This document shows, piece by piece, positions 24,872 to 33,087 of a stretch of 55,955 nt of DNA. Origin of the DNA: JAAYHG01 sp012735455 (GTDB lineage: Bacteria; Bacillota; DTU030; DUMP01). The stretch covers positions 1 through 55,955 of the forward strand of contig JBMNIX010000005.1 in NCBI GenBank assembly GCA_050951365.1, read 5' to 3'. The number at the start of each line of letters is the position of its first letter. Within the stretch, counting starts at the first letter, position 1. The notes under the pieces were generated by a model. That model was given only the letters and a program-made list of their open reading frames with translations. It was not told the origin of the DNA and made no database searches. The translations under genes were made by a program, and so were the position numbers.

Positions 24872-26827
24872 CTACATTCGGGGCAGGGCCGGAATGCCTA
24901 GTGTTGCCAAGGCATTGGCCATAGCCTGCTTAAAACTTAGCACCAAGGAAACTCTGAAGCGCATTCTGGCCGGCGGCGCCGAAAGCACCGGCGAGGTTTC
25001 GTAGAAGTTCATAAACGCAGTAGCCAGATTATAGGTATACTCGCCGAATGCCGCAACCTGCAGATTCTCCGCTGCCTTTTCTGTGGCTGCAGGTAGTTCC
25101 GCCATGATACGGATCAGCGCCTTCTCCTCGGCTGTAAGATCTGAAGGCACCGAGACGGTGCGCAAGTCGATCTCATCAAGAACCTCACGGTCTACCCGGC
25201 CCAGAATGTTGGCGGCACGGGCGTAGGCATACTGCAGATAGGGACCAGTGTTGCCTTGCATACTGAGGGCCTCGTTAAAGTCAAAAACCAAAACGTTGGA
25301 GATACTAAAGCGAATCATGTAGTAGCGCACTGCACCCACTGCAATATCTTGTCCCAGCTTGCGGTGTTCTTCAGGAGTCATCTCTGGATGCCGTTTGGCC
25401 ACTTCTTCAGTGGCTTTCTCAATGGCCCTCTCCACCAAGTCGTCGGCCTTTACCCCAATACCTTTACGGCCAGACATGGCATAGATGCCCTTGTCTTCCT
25501 CGTCCCCTACCGGCACCCCCAATTCCCGGGCTGTGTTTGGGGACAGAGCCACCACCTCATAGCCATAGTGGATAGAATTCTCGCCCTCGGTGGCAAACCC
25601 CAATTTCACCAAAGAAAAGCGCAAAACATCCTGCAGGTACTTCTGCCTGAGGTCAATGACATTAATAACCTGCTGCGCCCTGCCAAAACGCTCCATCTTG
25701 GTACCATCGCTGCTGGAAGTCCAAAGGACAGTGCCGTTGGGTTGCAGGCAGTAACGATCATAGAAAAAGTCCTTGCCCAGGACACCAAACTTCCAGAGCT
25801 GGTAGGCAATGTCTTTGGCAGTGTAGGTGGCGGTACCGTTGGAACGCACCAGCACCTTGTCTGGATTCTCTAAGTTCTGGAACTCAGGGACATCCCCCAA
25901 TTTCACCACCCAGCACCCTGCGTTGTCGCCCTCCTCTTCATGGACCAGGTGCCCCTTCTCCTTGAGGAGTTCAAAGGCATGGCGCCAAAAGCCCAGGTGA
26001 ATGATATCGCTCTCCCAGGTGAGCAGGTTATAGTAAATCCCCAAACGCCACATGGTTCCCAGATGACACTCCACAATCCGGTGAGCCACATTCTTGGCTA
26101 GCTCCGCTGTAGGGTTGTCCCCTTCCTCGATAAGGCGCAGCACCTCGCGCTGCTTTTCTTTTAGGCCGGGGTCTTCATCATACTTCTGATTTATTTCCGT
26201 ATAAAGGTCCCAACAGAAGTAGTCAAAACGCTCACCGGGGGCCGGCTCGCGCTTCAACTGCTGCAGACCCACCACAATATCGGCCACAGCAACGCCGGTA
26301 TCATCTATGTAGTTTTGTACCTCAACATCATAGCCCGCCCGGCGTTTAAGTCGAGCCAGGGTATCTCCTAAACAGGAATTGCGCAGGTGGCCGATGTGGG
26401 CTGCTTTGTTAGGATTGATGTTGGTATGTTCTATAACAACCTTTTTCCCCTTACCCGTCTTGACCTCACCGTATTTGTCTTTGTTAACCGTAATCTCATC
26501 AAAGACAGCACGGGTAAGTGCCGCCATATCTAACCAGAAATTAACGTAACCGGGGGCTGTCACGGTGTAGTCCTGCAAATATGGGATCTCTTGAGCCGCC
26601 AGGATATCGCGCAATTTGCCCGCTATCTCGAGGGGAGGGCGACGCAGCGTCTTGGCTAGGCGCAGGGGCAGTGGGGTGGAAAGGTCGCCGAATTCCCGCT
26701 GGGGAGGGGTCTCGAGGGCGATCTCACTTTCCGCCAGGTTAAGGTCATAGATCTCCTTCAAAGCCTGCCGGATTACCCCCTTTATTACCCGCTCTAACTC
26801 GTAAAAATGGTAGGAATTGCCCTCCAT
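24872..26827 (-). CDS. argS: Arginyl-tRNA synthetase
   Basis: The 651-residue protein is a class I synthetase. It has the N-terminal Add-1 domain ('IALETPPQREFGDLSTPL'), the HIGH motif in 'AAHIGHLRNSCLGDTLARL', 'VQNYIDDTGVAVADIVVG', and an MSGRKG block in place of KMSK. It charges tRNA-Arg. The length is above the more common 560. The expected C-terminal DALR region ends 'LSFKQAMANALATLGI'. The start follows GAGGAGG and a clear promoter lies upstream. The gene is single and intact. Confidence 0.95.
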   Translation of the reverse strand: MEGNSYHFYELERVIKGVIRQALKEIYDLNLAESEIALETPPQREFGDLSTPLPLRLAKTLRRPPLEIAGKLRDILAAQEIPYLQDYTVTAPGYVNFWLDMAALTRAVFDEITVNKDKYGEVKTGKGKKVVIEHTNINPNKAAHIGHLRNSCLGDTLARLKRRAGYDVEVQNYIDDTGVAVADIVVGLQQLKREPAPGERFDYFCWDLYTEINQKYDEDPGLKEKQREVLRLIEEGDNPTAELAKNVAHRIVECHLGTMWRLGIYYNLLTWESDIIHLGFWRHAFELLKEKGHLVHEEEGDNAGCWVVKLGDVPEFQNLENPDKVLVRSNGTATYTAKDIAYQLWKFGVLGKDFFYDRYCLQPNGTVLWTSSSDGTKMERFGRAQQVINVIDLRQKYLQDVLRFSLVKLGFATEGENSIHYGYEVVALSPNTARELGVPVGDEEDKGIYAMSGRKGIGVKADDLVERAIEKATEEVAKRHPEMTPEEHRKLGQDIAVGAVRYYMIRFSISNVLVFDFNEALSMQGNTGPYLQYAYARAANILGRVDREVLDEIDLRTVSVPSDLTAEEKALIRIMAELPAATEKAAENLQVAAFGEYTYNLATAFMNFYETSPVLSAPPARMRFRVSLVLSFKQAMANALATLGIPALPRM

Positions 26828-26865
26828 TAGCGTACTCCTCCTCAGGTAGCATAACTCTTCGGGTT

Positions 26866-26895
26866 ATTATACCATAAGTACTAATAGGTATCCAA
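26866..26895 (-). promoter_or_regulatory. argS promoter
   Basis: TTGGAT (26895-26890) and a perfect TATAAT (26871-26866) are spaced 18 bp apart on the minus strand, about 39 bp before the argS start. The short leader leaves no room for a T-box. Confidence 0.75.
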
Positions 26896-26965
26896 GCCTT
26901 TCTCTCTATGGGAAATAGGGTGTAGGCTCGACCTAGCTGCGTTAATCTTAGCTACCTCCATCTCA

Positions 26966-27691
26966 TTACTGTTTGCCCGGGTCTTCCCCCGGTCCAACAG
27001 GTAGCCGAATGCTAACAGTAGTCCCCTGGCCTTCTTCTGATTTCAGATGCAAAGATCCACCATGTAACTTGATAATCTCGTAACAAATTGACAAGCCCAA
27101 CCCTGTTCCAGTGTCTTTAGTGGTAAAGTACGGTTCAAAGACACGGAACTGAATGTCTTTGGGGATACCAATTCCTGTATCGCGAACTGTAAGCTCCAGC
27201 TCTTTCTCGTTCACAAGGGCCAGGCGAAGAATAAGCTCTCCCCCACCAGGCATCGCCTCAACAGAGTTCTTTATGAGATTCCAGAGGACCTGTTTGATGA
27301 GATAGCGATCCACCATGATAGGCGGGCACGGCTCTGCCACAAAGCTCAAGTTTACTCCTCGGCACTCGGCAATGGGTTTTCCCACCGCAACCACTTCTCT
27401 GACGATTGTTTCCAAGTCGCGAGACTCCAGGCGCGCTGACAAACGCCCGAGACAGATAAAATCCTCTACCAAGCGTTCAAGGCGCCCAAGTTCCCACATT
27501 ACCAGGTTTATGTAGTTCCTGTCTATTTCATCTACTACGCGTTCACCTAAGAGTTGCAAGAAACCCCGAATGGCCGCCAGTGGGTTCCGGAGTTCATGCG
27601 CCACACTAGCCGCAAGATCTCTCTGGCTAAGCAGGTGTTCCTTGTTCTTTAAGATTACTTTGTTATTGTCACCACCGCTTAGTTCAAACAA
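26966..27691 (-). CDS. Soluble PAS-less sensor histidine kinase
   Basis: The 241-residue protein is a minimal kinase core. It has the phosphorylated His in 'ASVAHELRNPLAAIRGF', the N box 'NLIKNSVEAMPGGGEL', the G1 box 'VRDTGIGIPKDIQF' and the G2 box 'TGTGLGLSICYEIIKL'. It has no membrane segment and no obvious sensor domain before the His. The architecture resembles sporulation-type kinases of Gram-positive bacteria, but no response regulator is adjacent. The proposed TTG start follows AGAGGGGG. Confidence 0.88.
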   Translation of the reverse strand: MFELSGGDNNKVILKNKEHLLSQRDLAASVAHELRNPLAAIRGFLQLLGERVVDEIDRNYINLVMWELGRLERLVEDFICLGRLSARLESRDLETIVREVVAVGKPIAECRGVNLSFVAEPCPPIMVDRYLIKQVLWNLIKNSVEAMPGGGELILRLALVNEKELELTVRDTGIGIPKDIQFRVFEPYFTTKDTGTGLGLSICYEIIKLHGGSLHLKSEEGQGTTVSIRLPVGPGEDPGKQ

Positions 27692-27776
27692 ACCGTCTTT
27701 ATCCCCCTCTTGATAGACTTAACCCTCCAATTCGACGTCCTGTAAAATATTTCCTGCAGGAAAAAGAATAAAAATT

Positions 27777-27792
27777 GGGGCATTCCTGCCCC
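27777..27792 (-). terminator. Terminator of the fapA gene
   Basis: On the minus strand GGGGCA, GGAA and TGCCCC form a tight hairpin followed by AATTTTTATTC. It ends 10 bp after the stop of the DUF342 gene. Confidence 0.8.
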
Positions 27793-27801
27793 CGCAGCAC
27801 C

Positions 27802-29577
27802 TCAGCCAAGTACTAACTCGTGCCGGTCGTTCAAACGCGCAACAACCCCGTGCTGAATAGTATCGCACAAATGTCTCACGGCTCCCACCTGAAGGGTAAC
27901 ATTTGGGAACACCTTGCCTGCTTCAATGACACCGCCGGCCGCCACCTTGAGCAGGGTGATTGCCCCTGAGGCAGAACCCACCTCATTTACACTGATACGT
28001 TCCCTGGCTTCCACAATACCACCACGCACCACACCTGGTTTGCCGTGCACACGCACAGCACGTCCTGCATACAGGTGGGCCTGGTAACTGCCCTGGCCTG
28101 AAATGATAATATCTTCACCGGCCTCCACCTTGGCAGCGTGAACATAGCTGGCCACAAAGGACATGCTGCTGCTACACTGCTTCTTTATGTCCTCCGATAG
28201 GTTCTGGGCACGCTTAACCAGGGCCTTGAGCTCGCCGCTTCCTATTAGTCCCAAGGGCCCATTACCTGTTAGGCGTTTTCGCAGTTCAGTCAAGACTTGC
28301 TGCACCTCATCCACAAGAATACCCTCTACCCCGTTGTAAGCCTGGCTAAGTTCCCGTATGCTCTCAGGAATAACTCGGAACTTGGTGTCCAAAAGCTGGT
28401 GCAAAACGCGTCCCCAGCCCTGTCTGGCCGCTACCGGTCCCAGCTCCGGGTGGGAAGCAATTTGGTTTATGGCTGCCGCACATTCTTCCAAACCCTGAAT
28501 TAACTGCTTCCAAAGGTCTTCGTTCCTCAAGTGAACCACACCTGCCCCACCGGCACGGACCAGGCCGCCGATAAGGTTCCTGCGCACTGCGATCTCTCCA
28601 CCCGCAATCAGCATGGCGTGCTCAGCATTTCCCAACACCTCAATGTTGCCGCCTGCTTGCACTACCATTGTCTCGCTCACGTTCCCTTTAACCAGAACAT
28701 CACCAGTGAATCTTATGTTCCCTGTACTTAGATCAACACCGCGCTCCTGTACGAGGATAGGCAAGACCTCTATCCGCCCATTGGCCGCCGTGGGGCGCCC
28801 CTTTTGCGTGGCCACCACCCGCATACCGTTGTCCACGACTTGCGCTCCCTGACCTGCCACCAGTTCCACATCCCTGGGAACAAGCGGTTCAATGGGCTGT
28901 CCCGTGACAGAAAGGCCTGGCCGCCCTAGAACCAAAGGGTGCTTTACAGCCAGTTCGTCCCCCTCCACCACCGTGGGTATGTAGCTCAGCTCTCGCCAGT
29001 CCACCTTGGATTCTTCCAGCGAGGCGCGGACCTTGGGTCCCTCCATCTCCTGAAACTTGAGCTCAATCCAGGCATCCTTACCCGGGATGGGCGGTGTACC
29101 CTCTGCCACCACCCGAGGCATGCCTGTCGGGTCCGCCGCCAGTTCCTCTATTCCCCCCCAGTTTAGTCCCACGAAGACTCCTTTTTTCCTAAGAGCAGCC
29201 TCAATCTCCTCCACCTTTAGGACAGGCGCGGACTCTCTGACCTCGGTACTCAGGGTAAGCACCCTGCGCGGCGCCGTATCCTTAAGAACATAGCTACGGT
29301 TCTTGGTTACTTCGCAGTGGGCGTTGGCGCTCAGGCCATCAGGAGCAATCTCGACCTTCACCTCAATGCTCCCCTGCTCCTCAAGGAGCTCCAAACGGAC
29401 CGCCGTGGCTGTGGTCACTGGCGTAGGGCCGGTAATCTCAGTCTCATTTACATAGACCTTCACGCCTTCACCTGGGATCAGGGTCGCCGGACGTCCATTT
29501 TTCAGCGGATCGATAACCTTAAGCTCACCCTTGATAATAGCAACACTCCCGTCCCTTAGCGGTCCTTCATCGCTCAA
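27802..29577 (-). CDS. FapA family protein (DUF342)
   Basis: The 591-residue protein has an N-terminal domain with 'LKVIDPLKNGRPATLIPG' and a C-terminal right-handed beta-helix marked by 'VDLSTGNIRFTGDVLVKGN' and 'VQAGGNIEVLGNAEHAML', the FapA signature. A helical insert lies between them ('LRNEDLWKQLIQGLEECAA'). FapA-like proteins are polymer-forming cytoskeletal relatives, linked in Firmicutes to cell-surface or sporulation functions, but the exact role is unknown. It is followed by a terminator and lies 36 bp after the uracil-DNA glycosylase gene, probably in the same operon. Confidence 0.88.
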   Translation of the reverse strand: MSDEGPLRDGSVAIIKGELKVIDPLKNGRPATLIPGEGVKVYVNETEITGPTPVTTATAVRLELLEEQGSIEVKVEIAPDGLSANAHCEVTKNRSYVLKDTAPRRVLTLSTEVRESAPVLKVEEIEAALRKKGVFVGLNWGGIEELAADPTGMPRVVAEGTPPIPGKDAWIELKFQEMEGPKVRASLEESKVDWRELSYIPTVVEGDELAVKHPLVLGRPGLSVTGQPIEPLVPRDVELVAGQGAQVVDNGMRVVATQKGRPTAANGRIEVLPILVQERGVDLSTGNIRFTGDVLVKGNVSETMVVQAGGNIEVLGNAEHAMLIAGGEIAVRRNLIGGLVRAGGAGVVHLRNEDLWKQLIQGLEECAAAINQIASHPELGPVAARQGWGRVLHQLLDTKFRVIPESIRELSQAYNGVEGILVDEVQQVLTELRKRLTGNGPLGLIGSGELKALVKRAQNLSEDIKKQCSSSMSFVASYVHAAKVEAGEDIIISGQGSYQAHLYAGRAVRVHGKPGVVRGGIVEARERISVNEVGSASGAITLLKVAAGGVIEAGKVFPNVTLQVGAVRHLCDTIQHGVVARLNDRHELVLG

Positions 29578-29612
29578 CGGTCTCCCTCCTTCTCCGAACG
29601 GCTACTGGGGCC

Positions 29613-30266
29613 TTACTCCTGCCCCCGTCCTGGCAAGGCACGGTAATGGCGCACCACTGACTGGATGTCTATCCAAACCGGCTTCTTCTTGTAGGGGTCC
29701 CGAAGAAGCGCTGCCGGGTGAAAAGTAGGCATAATGAGGATACCGTCTTTGTGGGCCCACTTACCCCGATCCCGCGTAATGCGGACCCTTGGATCAATCA
29801 GGGTTTGTGCCGCTAATGCACCCAGGCATACCAATATCTTGGGCCGGATGATCCTGATCTGGGCCTCCAAGTAAACCTTGCAGGCTTGTACCTCGTCTGG
29901 CTGCGGCAGGCGATTCCCAGGCGGCCGGCATTTTACCACGTTGGTAATGTACACTTCACCACGCTCCAAGCCGGCCGCAGCCAGGATCCTAGTTAGGAGC
30001 TCGCCCGCCCGTCCCACAAAGGGAAGCCCGGCTGCATCCTCTTCCTGACCGGGCCCCTCGCCTACGAACATTAGATCCGCTGCCGGGTCTCCCTCGCCAA
30101 AAACAACCTGGCGACAACCTGTGCGCAGGCGACAGCGATGACACTGAACAGCAAACCGGGCCAAATCGGCCAAGCTGGTAGCCGTCTCCCAAGGCGCCTC
30201 AATCCGTGCAACACTCTGCCGGGACGGCTCAGCAAAAAGGCTTAGTTGCCTTTCTTCATACTGCAT
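29613..30266 (-). CDS. Family 4/5-like uracil-DNA glycosylase with iron-sulphur cluster
   Basis: From ATG 30266, after GGGGAGG, the 217-residue protein has iron-sulphur cysteines in 'CHRCRLRTGCRQVVFGEG' and 'VVKCRPPGNR', the uracil-binding motif 'LMFVGEGPGQEEDAAGLPF', and the late motif 'ILIMPTFHPAALLRDP'. This is the thermostable family 4 type, which removes uracil from DNA after cytosine deamination. Such enzymes are common in thermophiles and in Clostridia. Confidence 0.93.
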   Translation of the reverse strand: MQYEERQLSLFAEPSRQSVARIEAPWETATSLADLARFAVQCHRCRLRTGCRQVVFGEGDPAADLMFVGEGPGQEEDAAGLPFVGRAGELLTRILAAAGLERGEVYITNVVKCRPPGNRLPQPDEVQACKVYLEAQIRIIRPKILVCLGALAAQTLIDPRVRITRDRGKWAHKDGILIMPTFHPAALLRDPYKKKPVWIDIQSVVRHYRALPGRGQE

Positions 30267-30366
30267 AAAAACTACCTCCCCAGGCGTGTTTCGGTAGCCA
30301 GGGTTAACTCTCAATTCGACGTTATTTGCTCCATTTCCTCCCAGGTGGTACTGCCTTAAGTGAGAA

Positions 30367-30397
30367 GCTGGGCTGGGTGCTTTGCACCAGCCCAGCC
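30367..30397. terminator. Hairpin after yvrJ
   Basis: GCTGGGCTGG pairs with CCAGCCCAGC around an inner TGC/GCA stem. It lies just after the minus-strand yvrJ stop. There is no strong T-run. Confidence 0.6.
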
Positions 30398-30401
30398 AGT
30401 C

Positions 30402-30551
30402 CTAAACATCCAGGGCGCTTATGGTACGTGCCAGTTCGGCTATGCTCCTACTCAGTTCATCCAGTTTGCCTTCCATGCGTACCAGCAGGTAGATGGAAAC
30501 TACCACCGGAAAGCCCAGGTTGGCTATCTGGCTGAAAACGCTCTGCTCCAT
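30402..30551 (-). CDS. YvrJ family protein
   Basis: The 49-residue protein from ATG 30551 begins 'MEQSVFSQIANLGFPVVVS', followed by 'YLLVRMEGKLDELSRSIAEL'. That gives one membrane segment and a short amphipathic helix, the YvrJ pattern. An AGGTGATC ribosome-binding site precedes it. In Bacillus yvrJ lies with the two-part sigma factor SigO-RsoA; here it is the last gene of a cluster with DUF2922, DUF1659 and a sigma factor. The function is unknown. Confidence 0.85.
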   Translation of the reverse strand: MEQSVFSQIANLGFPVVVSIYLLVRMEGKLDELSRSIAELARTISALDV

Positions 30552-30579
30552 AAGATCACCTCAGTACCAAAACCAGCCC

Positions 30580-30804
30580 TTAGGCTGCACTGATATCGAG
30601 CTCCGTTACCTCACGGCTGGTGATCCGCGCTGCCACTGCCTCTACAAGATCGCCGCCGCTGGTGGCAAATATATTTCTTGCAATGATGGTTTGCATCACC
30701 TGTGCCACCTCGGCTTCGGTAATGTCAGCCCGAGGATCTGCCAGGGAGAACGTGGTGGTACGCCCCTCGGCATTCTTAAACACCAAACTCAAGCTGGTTT
30801 CCAT
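30580..30804 (-). CDS. DUF2922 family protein
   Basis: The 74-residue protein starts 'METSLSLVFKNAEGRTTTF' and continues 'DITEAEVAQVMQTIIARNI', which matches DUF2922. The family is nearly always next to a DUF1659 gene, as here. The function is unknown. The gene is preceded by AGGAGGTG and belongs to the operon headed by the sigma factor. Confidence 0.88.
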   Translation of the reverse strand: METSLSLVFKNAEGRTTTFSLADPRADITEAEVAQVMQTIIARNIFATSGGDLVEAVAARITSREVTELDISAA

Positions 30805-30845
30805 TGTCTCACCTCCTTCCGCCTAACCTCAGACGAAAACAGAGT

Positions 30846-31073
30846 CTAGGCGATGTCGTTTAGGGCACCGGTATCGATACGCCGAACGGCAACCAGCGGG
30901 TGGATCTGCAGGCTGGCCAGGGCTTGGCCCACGTCATAAATATCCTGGTCTGACGCATTCACCTTTACATTGGTGAAAGACCTTGCCCGTACCACAGGCT
31001 TGCCGCCTTCATCGGTCCCGGTCTGCAACCTGAGCTGCAGCTGACACAGCTCGGGAATGCGCTGTACTGCCAT
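30846..31073 (-). CDS. DUF1659 family protein
   Basis: From ATG 31073, after AAAGGAGG, the 75-residue protein reads 'ELCQLQLRLQTGTDEGGKP' and 'NVKVNASDQDIYDVGQAL', the DUF1659 pattern. It sits between the sigma factor and DUF2922 genes in one operon. No biochemical role is established. Confidence 0.88.
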   Translation of the reverse strand: MAVQRIPELCQLQLRLQTGTDEGGKPVVRARSFTNVKVNASDQDIYDVGQALASLQIHPLVAVRRIDTGALNDIA

Positions 31074-31109
31074 TTTATCTGCACCTCCTTTCACCTATAA
31101 ACTGACGGC

Positions 31110-31703
31110 TCACCCCCGTTTGGACCACGCCTGAAAATACTTTTTTATCTGTTCCCTACCACGCGCCGCTACCCCCTTGGCCGTAGAAGGCGAGATGCCT
31201 AGTTCTTTTGCTATCTCGCTGAACGTCAGCCCCTGGCTGCGCAGCGCCAAGACCTGGCGCTGCCGCTCCGTAAGAGTTGCCCAGACAGATTGAAAGAGGC
31301 ACCGCATATCCTCTGCCACAGCTATCTCCTCGGGGCCAGGGCTCGGATCCTCCAATAGTTCTGCCAGGGTCAGAGTTTCGCCAGATGGGTTGTCCAACCG
31401 CAGTTCGCAGCGAGCTCGCTCCTTTTTCAGGCGCCTTACCACTGCCTGCACCGCCCAGTAAACCTGACGTTTGGCGTACCAGGCAAAAGGTGCTCCACCT
31501 GCAGGCCGGAACTCTCGCAGCGCCCGCAGCAGGGCCAGTGTCGCCTCCTGAATCAGGTCATCCACATCTCCTGCTTCTGGAGCCAATCGTTTGGCAGTAG
31601 CCTCCACCAAGGGCCGAAAACGCTGTACCACAAGCTCCTTGGCCAGCGCATCGCCGCGTTGCGCCGCACGAACCAAAAAATCCATATTCCCATCATGGTT
31701 CAT
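31110..31703 (-). CDS. Sigma-70 family factor (SigO/ECF-like)
   Basis: The 197-residue protein has sigma region 2 ('DVDDLIQEATLALLRALRE', then 'APFAWYAKRQVYWAVQAVV') and region 4 ('LTERQRQVLALRSQGLTF', 'EIAKELGISPSTAKGVAARG'). It lacks regions 1 and 3, as expected for small alternative sigma factors. It is the first gene of an operon with DUF1659, DUF2922 and YvrJ, a grouping that recalls Bacillus SigO. It starts after GGGGGAGGG. No anti-sigma gene is adjacent. Confidence 0.88.
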   Translation of the reverse strand: MNHDGNMDFLVRAAQRGDALAKELVVQRFRPLVEATAKRLAPEAGDVDDLIQEATLALLRALREFRPAGGAPFAWYAKRQVYWAVQAVVRRLKKERARCELRLDNPSGETLTLAELLEDPSPGPEEIAVAEDMRCLFQSVWATLTERQRQVLALRSQGLTFSEIAKELGISPSTAKGVAARGREQIKKYFQAWSKRG

Positions 31704-31840
31704 GTTTTTCCCTCCCCCGCCTGCTCTTAAGCACTGAGTTCTAGCACGTTACGAGCATAAGACAGGCGGGGACTGAAGCCAAATTCCTACTTAACACAAG
31801 ACGGGTTCACTTTCGCGCAAACCGTGTTGGTTTGCGGGCA

Positions 31841-31868
31841 AAAAAATAAGCCCGGCTCTGCAGCCGGG
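31841..31868 (-). terminator. Rho-independent terminator
   Basis: On the minus strand CCCGGC-TGCAGA-GCCGGG is followed by CTTA and seven T. It ends the glycosyltransferase-like gene starting at 32349. Confidence 0.88.
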
Positions 31869-31875
31869 TACATGC

Positions 31876-32349
31876 TTAGAGGACGGCCCCTTCATTTAGA
31901 ATGCGGGTTACCGCCCGTCCTGGTTCCCGCAAAGCCTGCTTACCCAAATCCAAGAGGCAAACAACTTCCCCCTGGCACAGGGCCAAACCCTGCTCATACG
32001 CCGGCTCGCCCTTGGCCACCGCCAGGGCCTTCAGCAAAACATTTTCCCGGGCCAGGCGTTCAACAATTGCCGGGGTCTGGTCGTTGGAACCGGCACTCAC
32101 CGCCACCAGTTCGTAATTGGGCCTGCCAAGATGGTCCAGATAGTTTAGGCTGAGCAGCCAGCGGAGCACCCCTTCGATACGGTATTCATCATCGCGGGCA
32201 ATAACTAGAATGCTGACAAATGGTTTTTCTTCCTGGCTTTGGTGCCGCCTCAGCACAGCACGACGAACAGCCCCTGACAATGCCAGAAGTCCATAAACTG
32301 CCAGCAGGATCAATGCGTAACGAGACAGATCATTTCCGGCCCAGAGCAT
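31876..32349 (-). CDS. Short membrane-anchored GT2-like protein
   Basis: From ATG 32349 the 157-residue protein has one N-terminal membrane helix ('YALILLAVYGLLALSGAV') and then a GT-A-like part: 'KPFVSILVIARDDEYRIEG', 'YELVAVSAGSNDQTPAIVE' and 'LALCQGEVVCLLDLGKQA'. This resembles the first half of a family 2 glycosyltransferase, including the nucleotide-binding strand, but a normal catalytic DxD is not evident and the C-terminal half is absent. It may be an inactive relative with a regulatory or structural role, or a truncation. A strong terminator follows directly, so the short form seems settled. Confidence 0.6.
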   Translation of the reverse strand: MLWAGNDLSRYALILLAVYGLLALSGAVRRAVLRRHQSQEEKPFVSILVIARDDEYRIEGVLRWLLSLNYLDHLGRPNYELVAVSAGSNDQTPAIVERLARENVLLKALAVAKGEPAYEQGLALCQGEVVCLLDLGKQALREPGRAVTRILNEGAVL

Positions 32350-32404
32350 GCTTTCACCATCCTTTCGCACTCATGCTATGCTCTGAGCCCAACGCCCGTG
32401 CTTG

Positions 32405-33061
32405 TCAGTTAATTGCCACGTAACCTCGGCGCACAGCGTACAAAGCTGCCTCGGTACGGTCATCCACCCCTATCTTGCGGAAGATACTGGTAACGTGGTT
32501 CTTTACCGTTTTCTCGCTTATCTCTAAAGCTTCACCGATCTCCCTGTTGCTGTGACCGCGGGCAATCAGCCGCAGAACATCCTGTTCCCGCGCCGTAAGA
32601 CCGTCGGCAGTTTCGTCCACACCCTGGTGGCTGCTAAGGCGTGTGAATTCACCTAGCAGCTTCTTGGCTGCTGCCGGCGACATATAGGAGTTACCCTCGT
32701 ACACCGCTCGGATGGCACTGACCAATCCACCCGGCTCCACGTCTTTCAGAACATAACCTGCTGCACCAGCCCGCACCATTTCTACCAGGTAGTCACGGCC
32801 ATCGTGGATGGTGAGGGCCACCACGCCCACCTCAGGGTACCGGGCTTTAATCTCCTTGGTAACCTCCACCCCACTGGTATCCGGCAGGTCCAGGTCCATA
32901 AGCACTACGTGCGGCTTAGTGGCCGCCACTTGGGCCAGTGCCTCTTTCCCTGTCCCTGCCTCCCCCACAATCACTACATCGTCCTCCAGTTCCACAACCT
33001 TTCTGATCCCGCTGCGTACAAGTGGATGATCATCCACCACCAAAACGCGAATCTTTTCCAT
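32405..33061 (-). CDS. NarL/LuxR-type response regulator (DegU-like)
   Basis: From ATG 33061 the 218-residue protein has a receiver domain with 'VLVVDDHPLVRSGIRKVV', phospho-acceptor Asp in 'VVLMDLDLPDTSGVEV', and Lys in 'GAAGYVLKDVEPGGL'. The C-terminal LuxR helix-turn-helix reads 'LTAREQDVLRLIARGHSN' and 'EISEKTVKNHVTSIFRKI'. It pairs naturally with the kinase encoded at 34007-35203, with a transporter gene in between. Targets are unknown. It starts inside a tightly packed operon. Confidence 0.93.
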   Translation of the reverse strand: MEKIRVLVVDDHPLVRSGIRKVVELEDDVVIVGEAGTGKEALAQVAATKPHVVLMDLDLPDTSGVEVTKEIKARYPEVGVVALTIHDGRDYLVEMVRAGAAGYVLKDVEPGGLVSAIRAVYEGNSYMSPAAAKKLLGEFTRLSSHQGVDETADGLTAREQDVLRLIARGHSNREIGEALEISEKTVKNHVTSIFRKIGVDDRTEAALYAVRRGYVAIN

Positions 33062-33087
33062 CTCCCGATCTCCTCTCCCGCTGTACC

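Noticed and set aside
26828..26865. T-box leader for argS
   Set aside because: The promoter lies so close to the start that the leader is only about 30 nt, too short for a T-box.
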